Source: Symbiodinium natans (taxonomy: Eukaryota; Sar; Dinophyceae; Suessiales; Symbiodiniaceae). From it: a stretch of DNA of 64,000 nt. Shown one piece after another: positions 10,082 to 20,964 of the stretch. The notes under the pieces were generated by a model, which was not told the DNA's origin, ran no database searches, and saw only the letters and a list, made by a program, of their open reading frames with translations. Positions within the stretch are counted from its first letter, which is position 1, and each line of letters starts with the position of its first letter. The position numbers and the translations under genes were made by a program. The DNA is taken from NCBI GenBank assembly GCA_905221605.1, contig CAJNDS010002364.1:402999-466998 (forward strand), in the 5' to 3' direction.

Positions 10082-10335
10082 CTTTGAACGTGCCAGTAGC
10101 AATTGCAATGTTTGAGGCGGCTCCACGAGAAGTGCAGAACTGTTGCGGAGCACAGGAAGCCACCCCCCTACTCGTACATGTTCCCTCTTACTCGGCTTTA
10201 CTTGCCCCTTCAAAGACACGTTGCGAAGCCCAGAAAGCCCTGGGTTTAGGGCTTCGGGTTGATGGGGGACAAGGCATTGCTAAATCCGTGGGGATTGGGG
10301 CATCCTCACTTGACCTTGACACAGGGGTGATCTAA
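10082..10335 (+). CDS. Candidate exon, about 84 codons
   Basis: Open from a GCGAAG acceptor to TGA. Segments include VAIAMFEAAPREVQNCCGAQ and EATPLLVHVPSYSALLAPSK. The last third (LGLGLRVDGGQG) is read from a degenerate telomere-like word and may be intronic. Family unknown. Confidence 0.33.
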
Positions 10336-10816
10336 CAATGTGGGCTCTCTTTGGTGCCCTGAACTACAAGGAATATGCTGTAATAGGGCAGGGCTCTTCG
10401 AAAAAAGGTCAGGGGTTCTACCTTGTACCTTTGGGCCTTACGGAATGTAAGGCCAGGTTGATACTAGTCTTTTTGCTAAGTCTTTAGACGGTTCTTTTTT
10501 CGATATTGGTCAGTCTATATATTCGGTGTCCTTTTAAAAGGATGGCTGGCAGTAAGAGCAAACAGACCCACCTCATCTTAGCAAAGCAATAGGTAAACAG
10601 TGCGTTCAGAGTTCAGGGTTGCTCACCTGAAGGCTCTCCGATGAAGTTTCAGCTTTCTGGGTCTGATAGACCCTAAACCCTCGAACCCTACACCCTAAAA
10701 GATTCTTAAGTCCGACTCGAAAAATGAAAGCTTAAGCTTTTTTGGGGGCAGGGTACTGGACACCTCTCAGTTTTTCGACCCCCCGTTCCCAGACCTTAGT
10801 GGTAGACTTGAAGCCC

Positions 10817-10821
<5 letters not shown>

Positions 10822-10869
<48 letters not shown>
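10822..10869 (+). repeat. Poly-G run, 48 bases
   Basis: Forty-eight consecutive G, the longest homopolymer in the window. The 'GGGG' peptide ORF at 10742-10933 is only read-through. Confidence 0.98.
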
Positions 10870-10871
<2 letters not shown>

Positions 10872-11006
10872 TCAGGTTTCAGGTTTTTTGTTGGAGGCTT
10901 GTAGGTCTACAAACGGCAGAGGGCTTGTTGTAAGTAGGGGTGACAGGAACCAGGCATCACAAGTGCGATAAACCCCAAGGTTTTAATTTTTGGTTTTTGT
11001 GCTTAT

Positions 11007-11098
11007 ACATACATACATACATACATACATACATACATACCTACGTACGTACGTACATACATACATACATATGCATGTATGTATGTATGTATGTGTGT
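11007..11098 (+). repeat. (ATAC)n/(GTAT)n microsatellite
   Basis: ACAT units for about 55 bp switch through CGTACGTACGTA to ATGT units, so the tract is a near-perfect inverted repeat that can fold back. Confidence 0.9.
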
Positions 11099-11213
11099 GT
11101 CTATGAATATTTGTATATTGTTCCTCGTAGATTTGCGTATAGCATCACACATATATATATATATATACCTTCCTGTTTATTTAGCAGAACGCACTAGAAT
11201 TTGAATTTCAGGA

Positions 11214-11300
11214 ATGTCCAACATAGTCGGAAAGCAGCTGCCCAACGGAATGGGTAACCTGAGGAACCCCTTCCGACGGCGAGCGCGCGCGGAACTCTGA
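11214..11300 (+). CDS. Small ORF after an AG, doubtful
   Basis: ATG to TGA, 28 codons, preceded by ATTTCAGGA. The peptide MSNIVGKQLPNGMGNL ends in an Arg-rich tail. It could be a terminal exon. Evidence is weak. Confidence 0.22.
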   Translation: MSNIVGKQLPNGMGNLRNPFRRRARAEL

Positions 11301-11357
11301 GGAGCCAAGTGGCGGTAGCGGTGCCCTGCGGAGAAAAGCTGAGTCTCCACGAAGCCG

Positions 11358-11647
11358 GGGGTTTAGGGTTTAGGGTTTAGGGTTTAGGGTTTAGGGTTTA
11401 GGGTTTAGGGTTTAGGGTTTAGGGGGAGTGGAAACCCTAAACCCTACACCTTCAACCCAGATGTACTATAGAAACAAGGAGCACATGACTTAGGTCAGCC
11501 CCCCCCCTGGAGATATGTGGGGAGGATGGTTGCAAAGGCCTAGCAGGCCGAGTGTCGCAGGTCTGACTTTGGGGAAGAAGGTGCTTTAGGGTTTAGGGTT
11601 TAGGGTTTAGGGTTTAGGGTTTAGGGTTTAGGGTTTAGGGTTTAGGG
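11358..11647 (+). repeat. Two TTTAGGG arrays
   Basis: Perfect arrays occupy 11358-11425 and 11585-11647. The DNA between them holds short CCCTAAA and CCCCCCC words and no convincing exon. Confidence 0.9.
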
Positions 11648-12263
11648 CTTTCGGGAATCTTTAGCACTGTCGTCGTTCGGGGAAGTGGCAGGTGGCCTCT
11701 AGAGGCAGGGACCCCACAGGCTCAGGGAGCCCCCCCAAAGGACCAGAACCTCACAGGTCCTAAGCCGTAACCCTGAACCCTGAACCCTAAAGCAAAGCGC
11801 TCTTTGTGAGAGGGTTTAGGTCTTAGGGCTTAGGGTTGAGGGCTTAGGGCTTAGGGCTCGGGATTTAGGCTTTAGGGCGTAGGGTTTCAGGGGCTGTGGG
11901 AGGGATTAGGGCTTTGGAGGTTTGGTTTAGGGTTGAGGGTTTAGGGTTGGAGGTTTAGGGTTTTAGGGCTTCGGGTTTTAGGGGCTCAGCCTTAAGGCTG
12001 TAGGGGCTAATGGCTTAGAGAAAAGAAGTTCTGAACAGCCACGGCTTCCAGGTGAACTCTAAGACGCTTTGGGCACACGTGCAATCAGTACATGTCACCA
12101 GAGGGTGCACAAGCCCATCTACATAACATCAAGACTTCTTGCACAAGAAGGCTCTGCAGGCAACCATTTTTTTCAAGAAGCCCACGTTCAGGGTTTAGGG
12201 TTTAGGGTTGAGGGTTTAGGGTTTAGGGTTTAGGGTTTAGGAACCCCAAACCCTGAAAGCAAA

Positions 12264-12349
12264 CTGCGGCAGAGAAGCCACGAGCATACTGCCGGCCAGC
12301 TGCCAGGAAGCGAAACGACTGGGCCACGGTGGGCATCACGAAATCCTTC
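12264..12349 (-). CDS. Candidate exon, strand uncertain
   Basis: On the minus strand the frame reads KDFVMPTVAQSFRFLAAGRQ then YARGFSAA, after a GCAAG acceptor. The plus strand is also open here (SILPASCQEAKRLG). Arrays lie on both sides (12190-12241 and 12371-12452). Family unknown. Confidence 0.33.
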
Positions 12350-12370
12350 CTTGCGCCTAAGCTGCACCCT

Positions 12371-12452
12371 TGGGTTTGGGGTTTCGGGTTTAGGGTTTAG
12401 GGTTTAGGGTTTAGGGTTTAGGGTTTAGGGTTTAGGGTTTAGGGTTTAGGGT
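12371..12452 (+). repeat. TTTAGGG array
   Basis: About ten units with slight degeneration at the 5' end (GGGTTTGGGGTTTCGGG). Confidence 0.95.
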
Positions 12453-12944
12453 TCATGCTTCGGGTCGGGGTTTGGGCCTCCAAGGGGCTTCTGCGGCCAT
12501 TGCACCCCACCTTCGGGTTTAGGGTTTGGGGTTTAGGGTTCAGGGTTCAAGGCGTGGTTTTTTTTTGGTTTCAGGGGGTTTCCCCAAAAAGCTAGACTAG
12601 GAAAGTCAAAGCTTTTGCGGTCCAACCCCTCAAAGATGTCAGAAAGGCTGAAAACTCCCCAAAGAACCTTTCACATCCCTGCAATGGGTCCCTTCATGGT
12701 ACCTTACTCTGAAAAGCACTGCTTGCCACCTACCCCTCCCAAACCTCCCCAGAATATCGTCCAAACCCTTGAGACCCTCAAGCCGCTGAAGCCGGCAGCT
12801 TAGCTAACGCAGCGAAGAGTCGAGCATTAAGCTCGTTGAGGGAACCTAGCTGTCGAGAGGAGTACGAAACCCGGAGGCCCGTGTTCTCTTTTTTAGGGTT
12901 TAGGGTGTAGGGTTTAGGGTTTAGGGTTTAGGGCTACTGGGACC

Positions 12945-13052
12945 CAGCAGCAGGCTCTTATTCTCTTTGGGGCTTAGGTTCCAGTATAAGCCCCTTGAAG
13001 CCACAAACGGCAGCCATTTCATTCTTAGGTTACTCTTCGAGTCCAACCAAGT
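12945..13052. repeat. MITE-like family G, copy 1
   Basis: Begins GGACCCAGCAGCAGGCTCTTATTC and ends TTCTTAGGTTACTCTTCGAGTCC, with weakly inverted GACCCA/TGGGTC-like ends. The same body (CTTATTC, TTAGGTTCC, AGCCCCTT, AATAAC-like end) recurs at 16281, 28858, 30331 and 31058. Confidence 0.55.
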
Positions 13053-13071
13053 TTAATCTATTACTTTCTTG

Positions 13072-13131
13072 AGGGTTTAGGGTTTAGGGTTTAGGGTTTA
13101 GGGTTTAGGGTTTAGGGTTTAGGGTTTAGGG
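13072..13131 (+). repeat. TTTAGGG array
   Basis: Eight perfect units directly after the family-G element. Confidence 0.95.
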
Positions 13132-13189
13132 GAGAATTATGGGCATTTCCCAATAGGGGACCCCTGATATGGCCAAGAATCTGTATAAC

Positions 13190-13590
13190 CGTAGCCCCGC
13201 AAACCCCTTAAACTCAGATCCTTCAACCCCAAAGCCCTAAAACCCTAAACCCCCTAAACCCAACAAAGTCCCCCAAACCCCCCCCCCAAAAACCCCAAAA
13301 CCCCAAACCCCCCAAAGCCCCCAAACCCCAAACCCCTAAACTCCCAAACCCGAAACCCAAAAAACCCCCAAAACCCCCAAACCCCCAGAAACCCGCAAAG
13401 CCCTAAACTCGACAACCCCAACCCAGAAGCCTAAACCCTAAACCCCTTAAGCCCGAAGCCCCACAAAACCCTAAACCCTAAACCCCTAAACCCCCAAACC
13501 CTCATCCCCCCAAACCCGAAACTCATAAACCCCCAAAACCCTGAACCCTAAATTTCTGGAACCCGAAGCCCCCCCCCATGCATTAAAGTC
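13190..13590 (-). repeat. Degenerate C/A-rich CCCTAAA tract
   Basis: About 400 bp of CCCTAAA, CCCAAA, CCCCAAA and CCCGAAA words with no clear unit phase. No gene is visible. Confidence 0.85.
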
Positions 13591-13809
13591 ATTTTAATCC
13601 GAGGCAAGGCCTTCGGTTCACGATGCGGGGGAGGCCCGCTCCTCAGGGTTTAGGGTTTTAGGGTTTTGGGTTTAAAGGTCTAGTCTACGGCTTTAAGGTG
13701 TCCGGGTTTAGGGGCGTGGGGTTTTAGGGTTTTAGGGTGTAGGCTGGGTGTGCGTGCGCACGCACGCGCGTGGGGGGAGCGCGCCCTTCTTTAGATTTGC
13801 GGGGCTGCG

Positions 13810-13811
<2 letters not shown>

Positions 13812-13858
<47 letters not shown>
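13812..13858 (+). repeat. (CT)n microsatellite
   Basis: About 23 CT units followed by CGCGCGTG. ORFs on both strands across it are read-through. Confidence 0.97.
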
Positions 13859-13860
<2 letters not shown>

Positions 13861-14160
13861 GCGTGCCCCCACCCCATTGTCTCATGTAAAGTACAACGAA
13901 CCCTGCAACGTTTTTGCAATGTGTCCAGAAAGGCACGTCGGGGGGTACTCGCAGCCCATGGGCGGGCATGAAATCCCAAATCGGGGGTCAGTTTCAAGGG
14001 TGCAGAACACCAAAAGGTAGAACCCAACATGGGCCTTGTAGGCATGTTGTTTTCATCAGACATTTTTTGGTGGGAGGGGGTGTGGGGGTTGGGTTGTTCC
14101 CAAGAAGTCTTAAACCCTCAGCCCTAAGCCCTAAACCCTAAACTCCGAACCCCTGACCAG

Positions 14161-14197
14161 GGCAATGCCGCGGTGAAGGCGCTCAAGGAGTTGCAGA
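14161..14197 (+). CDS. Candidate very short exon
   Basis: Twelve codons plus one base after a TGACCAG acceptor read GNAAVKALKELQ, with an AGAG|GCCC donor (GC). It lies between CCCTAAA-rich stretches. Too short for a confident call. Confidence 0.25.
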
Positions 14198-14334
14198 GGC
14201 CCAGTGCAAACTCAATGTCGGGGTTTGGAAAGGCTTCAGTTCTATGGGCCTATATCCCATATATGACTTCACAAAACCCAGAAAAGCTTCAATCCATTGT
14301 TGTGGGGCCTCCCTAAGCCGACCCAGATTGAGGG

Positions 14335-15230
14335 ACCCTTAACTCTAAACCCCTAAACCCCAAACCCGAAACCCTAAACCCTAAAACCCTAAACGCTTAA
14401 ACCCGAAACCCTTAACCCGAAACCCCTAAACCCGAAACCCTAAACCCTAAGCCCTAAGCCCTAAGCCCTAAACCCCAAACCTCCTCCCCCCCTGGAGCAC
14501 CTCCTGCCTTGAGGAGCATCGCCGCAGGCCAGGACACCCAGCAGACCGAAGGCAGCGTCACCCTGAGATGCCCGGCTTAGGGTTTAGGATTTCGGGTTTA
14601 GGGTTTGGGGTTTAGGGTTTAGGGTTTAAGGTTTAGGGCCAAACAAAAAACCGGAGCCCGAAGGGGCTGGGTGTAGGGTTTTAGGGTTTTTGGGCTTGCA
14701 GCATTCGCCGCTCCAGTCCGGGACGTTTCTGGCCGAGCGGTTCTTGGTGTCGACACAAAGCCCCACCCGCCCAAAAAATCCCACAACATGCAGAAGTCAA
14801 AGTCACACCACCCCCGCTGCTATCAGCGTAGGCAAGTAGCGCCAACTCCTCCTCCCACCCCTTGCTATCGGCGTAGCCAAGTAGCGCCATGCCTGTGAAC
14901 ACATTTTTTGGTGCCTGCCGTCGGCTGTTGTTCAAGGTTCAACCCCAAGCCCGAGATAAACTCTAAACCCAGGGTTTGCGGTTCTGCCCCGCCCCGTTCC
15001 AGTTGCAATGGTGTAGGGGATTAGGGTTGAGACGATAAGGTTTAGGATTTAGGAAACAGGCTTCTAGGCTTTAGAGCTTAAGGGTCCAAAACGACCCACC
15101 GGCCACCAGCCCTCACACAACCGAAGTCCAGTGGACATCGTAACTGTGCTTGAGAGCACACCGGGTGAGCAAAAGATGACTAGCAATAGAATCTGATTAA
15201 GGGATATTCAGGGCGTAGTAAGAAGTGAGT
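14335..15230. other. CCCTAAA-rich spacer
   Basis: 14335-14490 is a degenerate CCCTAAA tract and 14578-14638 a TTTAGGG tract. A 48-bp near-duplication (GGCGCTACTTG(G/C)CTACGC) is at 14826-14888. Between 15130 and 15200 a frame reading DIVTVLESTPGEQKM follows TCCAG and could be a short exon. Nothing else is supported. Confidence 0.4.
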
Positions 15231-15933
15231 GAATGAGTACGCCCCTACAATAAAGACCTATATATGTATGTTCACATATTTATTTATACTAATATATATA
15301 TATATATGTATTTATTTATTCATAAGACTGGATTTGTGGTTTAGTGCGTTTAGGGTTTCGGGTCTTGCTGGGCTCAAATTATCCGACCGGTTTGCTTGCT
15401 CAACTCCTGAGAAGGGAGCGGAGTAGAGCAAGAGACATGTTCACCTTTGTGGGAAAGCAAAACCCTATATAGCCCCTGATCCATAGGGTCAGTAAGAACG
15501 CAACGTCTACGGTTTAGGCTTTAGACTTTCTATCCCCCATGCAAGCCTTCACCCCGAAGCCCTAAACCCCTCAGGCCTATGAACCCACCTGGTAACTCCC
15601 CACGTGGGTGATTCGTTATATGTTCTCATGCTTGGCGCATATCTCCTTGAACTTCCAAAACTGCAATAAGGGAATATAGTAGGATCCTAAGCTGAACTCG
15701 AGAAGTTCTGGCACCAACCAGGGATGTGGAAGTTCTTGGGAACATTCTTGAATCTCATCCCTTCAACATACAGAAAACTCACGGCAAATGTGAATCCTAA
15801 ACCCCAAACCCGAAATCCCGGACCCTAAGCCCTAAATCCTGATGCCTTTTCACAAATCGGGTGTCCTTCTTAAGGGGTACTTAAGTAGCCCCAAATGACA
15901 CCAAATGACCCCTAAGGTCCCTTATAAGGGTCC

Positions 15934-16230
15934 ACCCTAAACCCTAAACCCTAAACCCTAAACCCTAAACCCTAAACCCTCCTTTGGTCCCTTGTCCTTC
16001 TGCCTGGGAGGCATCAGCGCTAAGCTGTATGGCCGCAGCTCCTGAGCGTCCCAAGAGCGTCGGTGTCGGGCTTGGGCTGCGAAACGCGGCCTCCCGGCTG
16101 CTGGTTTAGGGTTTAGGGTTTAGGGTTTAGGGTTTAGGGTTTAGGGTTTAGGGTTTAGGGTTTAGGGTGTAGGGTTTAGGGTTTAGGGTTTAGGGTTTAG
16201 GGTTTAGGGTTTAGGGTTTAGGGTTTAGGG
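15934..16230. repeat. Facing telomere-type arrays
   Basis: CCCTAAA units fill 15934-15980 and TTTAGGG units fill 16104-16230 (about 18 units). The 120 bp between is GC-rich and open on both strands, so no exon can be assigned to one strand. Confidence 0.9.
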
Positions 16231-16280
16231 GGAAACTGGGAGGTATAAATCAAGATGCTCTGGGCTTTGCGGTTTTTAGG

Positions 16281-16413
16281 GTTTCAGGCTACTGGGAGCC
16301 AGACTCGGCCCTTATTCCTTTTTTTGAAAGGCTGAGGTTCCCTTGCAAGCCCCCTTTGAACCAAAAAGGGCACCCTTGTCATTCCCAGTTTACTCCTGGG
16401 CCACCCTAAACCC
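16281..16413. repeat. MITE-like family G, copy 2
   Basis: Shares TACTGGGA(C/G)CCAG, CCCTTATTCCTTTTTTT, AACCAAAAAGGGCACCC and TACTCCTGGGCC with copies at 30331 and 31058. Confidence 0.6.
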
Positions 16414-16629
16414 TAAACCCTACTAGGTTACTCTTGGGACTAGGAGGTCTAGGGTTTAGGGTTTCGTGTACCTAAACTGCAGCAAGGTGTCAAACTATAG
16501 CCTGGGAGGAAGAGCCTACAAGATCGCGGGCCGCTTCTATTTCTTTTTTGGGTTGGGGGCATTCGGAATAGAGCTTATGGCAATTAGGGTTTAGGGCCTA
16601 GGCTGAGGGTTTAGGGGCTTTTGATCTAG

Positions 16630-16741
16630 CATCACAGCATCTGCTCAGCCCGACCTGCTAGAAGTCCAGGAGTTTCCTGGACGAAAGCCCATGTCGGGCC
16701 GCAAAATGTCTGCGTGCCCGTCCTGGCCACTCCATGACACA
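16630..16741 (+). CDS. Candidate exon, unknown protein
   Basis: After a GATCTAG acceptor the frame reads ITASAQPDLLEVQEFPGRKP then MSGRKMSACPSWPLHDT. The 3' boundary is not clear. A TTTAGGG array begins at 16776. Family unknown. Confidence 0.35.
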
Positions 16742-16775
16742 CAAACCCGGAATCCTAGACCGTAAGCCCTAAGAT

Positions 16776-16866
16776 TAGGTTTAGGGTTTAGGGTTTAGGG
16801 TTTAGGGTTTAGGGTTTAGGGTTTAGGGTTTAGGGTTTAGGGTTTAGGGTTTAGGGTTTAGGGTTA
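16776..16866 (+). repeat. TTTAGGG array
   Basis: Twelve units in a row. A CCCTAAA array follows at 16977-17018, giving another facing pair. Confidence 0.95.
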
Positions 16867-17275
16867 AGCCCCAAACCGGAATCCTAAATTCGAAGCCACC
16901 CGCCCAATACTCAAATCACGCCGGACGTTTCAAGAAGTGGCGGTGTAAGATAACCAGAACACTACAAAGATGAAAGCCCTAAACCCTAAACCCTAAACCC
17001 TAAACCCTAAACCCTAAAAAGTTAAAGCTTGTCGGGCGCATTTCCGGTCCATTCCTGGGTTAATCTTGGGCCCAGTCTCCGGAGCAACCCCAAGCCTCAA
17101 TCCATGCGTGAGAGTGTGGTCAGGACGGCGCGCGCAATCTAGTCCAGCTCAAAGCAGTGGGATTTCGGAGCATGCAAGCTAGGATGACGCTAAGGGGCTT
17201 ACTGTAGGGTTTGGAGTTCTCGTTCTTTTCTTGAGTTGAAGCTGAAGTTGCCATAATCATAGTCAGGAAGCTGGA

Positions 17276-17394
17276 CTATGCAGTATACGGTCCATCTTCA
17301 TGGTACTGGATGTAGTCTTCCTTCACAGCAACCCAGTTCAAGCGCACATGGATCCCGCAGACTGCTCCTCCCGAGGCAGATGTAGGCAAAGCGT
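17276..17394 (-). CDS. Candidate terminal exon, minus strand
   Basis: After a GCGAAG acceptor, 38 codons and a stop. The peptide reads ALPTSASGGAVCGIHVRLNW then VAVKEDYIQYHEDGPYTA. Neither the plus strand nor the other minus frames look as protein-like. CCCTAAACCCG lies upstream on the same strand's intron side. Family unknown; it is one of the better minus-strand islands. Confidence 0.5.
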
Positions 17395-18412
17395 CTTCGC
17401 GATAGAGGTTTGCTTCCCATGACTCCATCCAGCACCCTGATCTCCGACTCGTAAACCCTAAACCCGATATGGGTTGGTGGTCTCTTTAAAGTAGGGCTTC
17501 TGTTTTATAGGGGCATATATCAGGGTATCTTTTGGATGCATCAAGGCATAAGGGTCACAGATAAAGAGGCCACCGGCCTTTATCACCTAAACCCCAATCT
17601 CAGAAGTCGAGGCGTGGCTCGGCGGAGCCCTTTGCAGTGAGATCCCACTGACTTGCCTGAGGCTACGAGTTTTTGGTCGTCGAACTCTGCAGCTGCTGCG
17701 CCGCTCAGATGGGTCCCCTAAACTTACTTCCCCTTTAACCTTTAAACTTTTTGGGTTTCTCTATTTAGTAGGAAAAAACTCAGTTTAACCTTTTATTTCC
17801 CCTGAGTATTGGGGAAGTAAGTAGAGCCTTACGCCTTCAGACTTCATAACCTCGGTTCGCTTTCGGGACGTTCTATATGTGGGGTTTGGGGGCCTGAGGG
17901 TTAACGCTTCGGAGCCTAGAAACCACGGGCTTAGGGTTTGGGGTTTAGGGCTTAGGGCTTCGGGGTCAGAAATGACTCTCAACGCACGAAGCCCCCTCGA
18001 AGAAGGAATGCCTCCTGAAGTCAAACCCTAAACCCCAAACCCTACTTGCAAAACATCCCTGTTTCACGCGTCAGTCATGTTTTCTTCTCCGTGTAGTAGA
18101 TGAAAGCTAAAGCACCCAATGTGAATTCTCGAAAGGTTTGGCAAGTCTGTAAGAAAAAGCACAGATACAAGAGACGATGGATGTCCCCAAAACAGCAGCG
18201 GCCTCATGTTTGCGTGTTTGTCTGTGTTTGTCTGTGTGTGTCTGTGTGTCTGGGGGGGGTGGAAGGTTCCGGGGCGACAGGGAGTACATCCTCTGGCCCC
18301 TTTGACGGCCAGCAACGGAATATCTGAGGGCTCTCTTTGCTTGAAAGAGGGCCTTCGTCGCAGCTCACGACGGTGCCTCATGGGTCACATGAGCCGGTGC
18401 CCATGTCCTGTT

Positions 18413-18508
18413 ACTACGGGTTGCTTAAGAACCCCCCAACAACATCCAGAGGGACATAAGGGGATGATTATCTTGCATTGCTTTTGGGGGTTCTTAAGCA
18501 AGTAGTAG
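18413..18508. repeat. MITE-like family B, copy 2
   Basis: Ends CTACGGGTTGCTTAAGAACCCCC and GGGGGTTCTTAAGCAAGTAGTAG are inverted repeats. A half copy (GGGGGGTTCTTAAGCCAGCTAG) follows at 18550. Confidence 0.8.
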
Positions 18509-18591
18509 CCCTAAACCCTAAACCCTGAACCCTAAACCCCAAATGTTCTGGGGGGTTCTTAAGCCAGCTAGTAGGTTAAAGAAACTTTCAG

Positions 18592-18680
18592 CTCTGGCAA
18601 AGCCAGGGCTGCTGCGAGGCAGCAAGTCCGGAGATGCCAAGGGAAGCGCCCGCGATGTGAAATGGACCACCGCACCCTAA
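18592..18680 (+). CDS. Candidate exon, unknown protein
   Basis: After a CTTTCAG acceptor the frame reads LAKPGLLRGSKSGDAKGSAR then DVKWTTAP. The stop at 18678 lies in a CCCTAAA word, so the true end may be a donor at CGCGAT|GTGAAA. TTTAGGG units begin at 18690. Family unknown. Confidence 0.4.
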
Positions 18681-18934
18681 ACCTCTAAAGTTTAGGGTTT
18701 GGGGTTTGGGGTTTAGGGTTTAGGGTTTAGGGTTTAGGGTTTAGGGCGTCTCGACGCGCAGCGCCAGTAAATACAATGCGGAAATGGCGCTTCGCCAATT
18801 TTCATTCTCCCGCGCTGTGAGCTTTCACAGGCCACCACCCAAGCCATTGCATTTTCTTCCCATCCTTAGAAGGCATCCCACTTTAGTGATGCTGTAGCCT
18901 CAGCCCTAAAAGGTAAGTTCGACCAGTCTTCAAG

Positions 18935-19105
18935 GGCGCCATTCATGGAAAGGCATTTCTGGGCTACCTAGTTCTGGGTGCAGGCACCCTAGAAAGGGTG
19001 GGTCCCTACCAAAAACACTTGAGCCCTGAAATTAGCCGCAAGGGCACTCGGCTGGCCCCCTCTCTGGAATGCCTAATGTGCCGAGGGCCTGTGGTCTTCC
19101 CCTGA
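18935..19105 (+). CDS. Open frame after CTTCAAG, doubtful
   Basis: Fifty-six codons to TGA beginning GAIHGKAFLGYLVLGAG. No recognised motif. It may be chance. Confidence 0.22.
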   Translation, partial: GAIHGKAFLGYLVLGAGTLERVGPYQKHLSPEISRKGTRLAPSLECLMCRGPVVFP

Positions 19106-19441
19106 AGGCCCTTAACCCCAAACCCCCAAACCCTAAACCTCAAACCTCCCTACTGCTTTAGGGCTTAGGGTTTGTAAGGGCTGCCCAAGATTGATTTCAC
19201 AGAGCCTGAGTAATAGCCGCCTTTCCTCGGCGCCGCTCCGTGCACTGCTGTGCCTCCTTACCACACCGTTTTCCGGCCAGACATCTCAAGTCGCCTGGCC
19301 TCACGCAGCGCGCGTCACGGCTACAAATGAGAACCAGAAGCCCTCGACCCTAAACCCTAAGCACCCTGCTTGCCGGTCCTTCCCGGACGCACATTCCACG
19401 GAGAATCCGAGAAAGTGTTGTCTAAGCCTTATCCCTCATAC

Positions 19442-19925
19442 CTAGACCCCCTCCCTCCCCCCTCCCCCAACAAAAAAGCAGAAAAACCTACCCCCAACTA
19501 AACCCCTAGACCTCCTAAAGCCTAATCCCCTAAACCCTAGACCCCAGAGACCCCTCAAACCATCTACCCTTAGAACCCCCCAAACCCCCCAAAGGCCGCA
19601 AACACCGCAAACACCCCAAACCCCCCAAACCCCCCAAACCCCCCAAACCCAACCCCCCAAACCCCCTAAGCCCTAGACCCCCTTCAGCAACCCACCCTAA
19701 ACCCAAACCCCCCCAAAACCCCAAACCACCCTCCACACCCCCCCCCAAAAAAAAAGACAAATAAAACACCCCAAACCACCCCTCCCCAAAAAATAAGAAA
19801 TAACAAACAAACCACCCTCAAAAAAAAGAAAAAGACACCCCCCCAACCCCCACCCCAAACCCCCTAAACCCTAAACCCTAAACCCTAAACCCTAAACCCT
19901 AAACCCTAAACCCTAAACCCTAAAC
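19442..19925 (-). repeat. C/A-rich tract ending in CCCTAAA array
   Basis: 19442-19860 is built from CCCCAAAC, CCCCCAAA and A-rich words. 19861-19925 is nine perfect CCCTAAA units. The Trp/Gly-rich minus-strand ORFs here are read-through. Confidence 0.9.
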
Positions 19926-20682
19926 CACCCCGCCCAAATGACCGCTCTGGCGCCACCTTCCGGCTTCCAGCGCCCGGCGCTGGCGCACCGAGCTCCGGAG
20001 GCGCCAACCCGAGTGGGGGTAGGGCTTCGGGTTTAGGGTTTAGGGTTTAGGCTTTAGGGTTTAGGGTTTAGGGTTTAGGGTTTAGGCATGCCTTTTGAGG
20101 GTTTAAGGGGTGTTTCGGGCTTCGGGAACCCTAGGTTCAGGGTTTGGGGTTTGGGGCTTAGGGTTTAGGCTCTGAAAACGCGGGGGTGCTTGGGGCCTGG
20201 GCTTGGGGTTGTGTGCGCGAAGTAGGATCCCTTTGATGCACGTTTCTCCTCCCGTGTGCAGAGTTGTGGAGTTTGGGGGTTCCTAGAAACAGTCCCCCTT
20301 CTTGGGCCTGTTTTCGGAAACACCCAGGTAGGTGCCCTTGTAAGCCCAAATAGCCTCAAATAGCCCCAGAAGCCACGGATTGCGTCACTATTTCTGGGTC
20401 CGGGAGAAGAACCTCGGACTCCAACCAGATACCTGGAGGTGCGCGGGCTCTCAAACCCTCGATCCTCCATAAAACGCCATCTCAAACCTCGCTTTCTAGG
20501 TTGACAAGTACGGACCCCGGGCCTACTCTTGGCAGAATATAGGAACCAATACAGATTCGACACATCCCTAGGCAAAAAGAAGGGCCACTGAAAATCCTCC
20601 GTTCCAGTACTAAAATTGCCACTTTGATTGTGCCCCAAACCAGGTCCTGCAGTGAGACTACTATGATTTCTAGCAAATCTTA

Positions 20683-20880
20683 GTGGTGTTATTAGTAGTA
20701 CTGGTGTTACTGGGATTACTATTATTTGCTAGCATTACTGTTACTACGGCTATAATTATCACTACCAGTATTATGTGTAGTACGCTTTCTATCACATTAA
20801 TACAATTAATGTGGTTAAGGCTTTTCTTTTGTTTTGTTGTGCTTCTTTTTCTGGTGCTTGGTTCAAGTGTCACCCCCTAA
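20683..20880. other. Degenerate T/A trinucleotide-like tract
   Basis: Repeated TTA/CTA/GTA words (for example GTGTTACTGGGATTACTATT) give hydrophobic ORFs on both strands. It is probably a decayed microsatellite. No gene is called. Confidence 0.5.
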
Positions 20881-20964
20881 ACCGTAAACCCCTCTGAACC
20901 CCCTAAACCCTAAGGTTTAGGGTTTAGGGCTCAGGGTTTAGGGTTTCGGGTTTCGGTGTAGAAC

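Noticed and set aside
20165-20638. 157-codon minus-strand ORF
   Set aside because: It reads across a family-C-like repeat and telomere-like words; no motif, and neighbouring frames are equally open.
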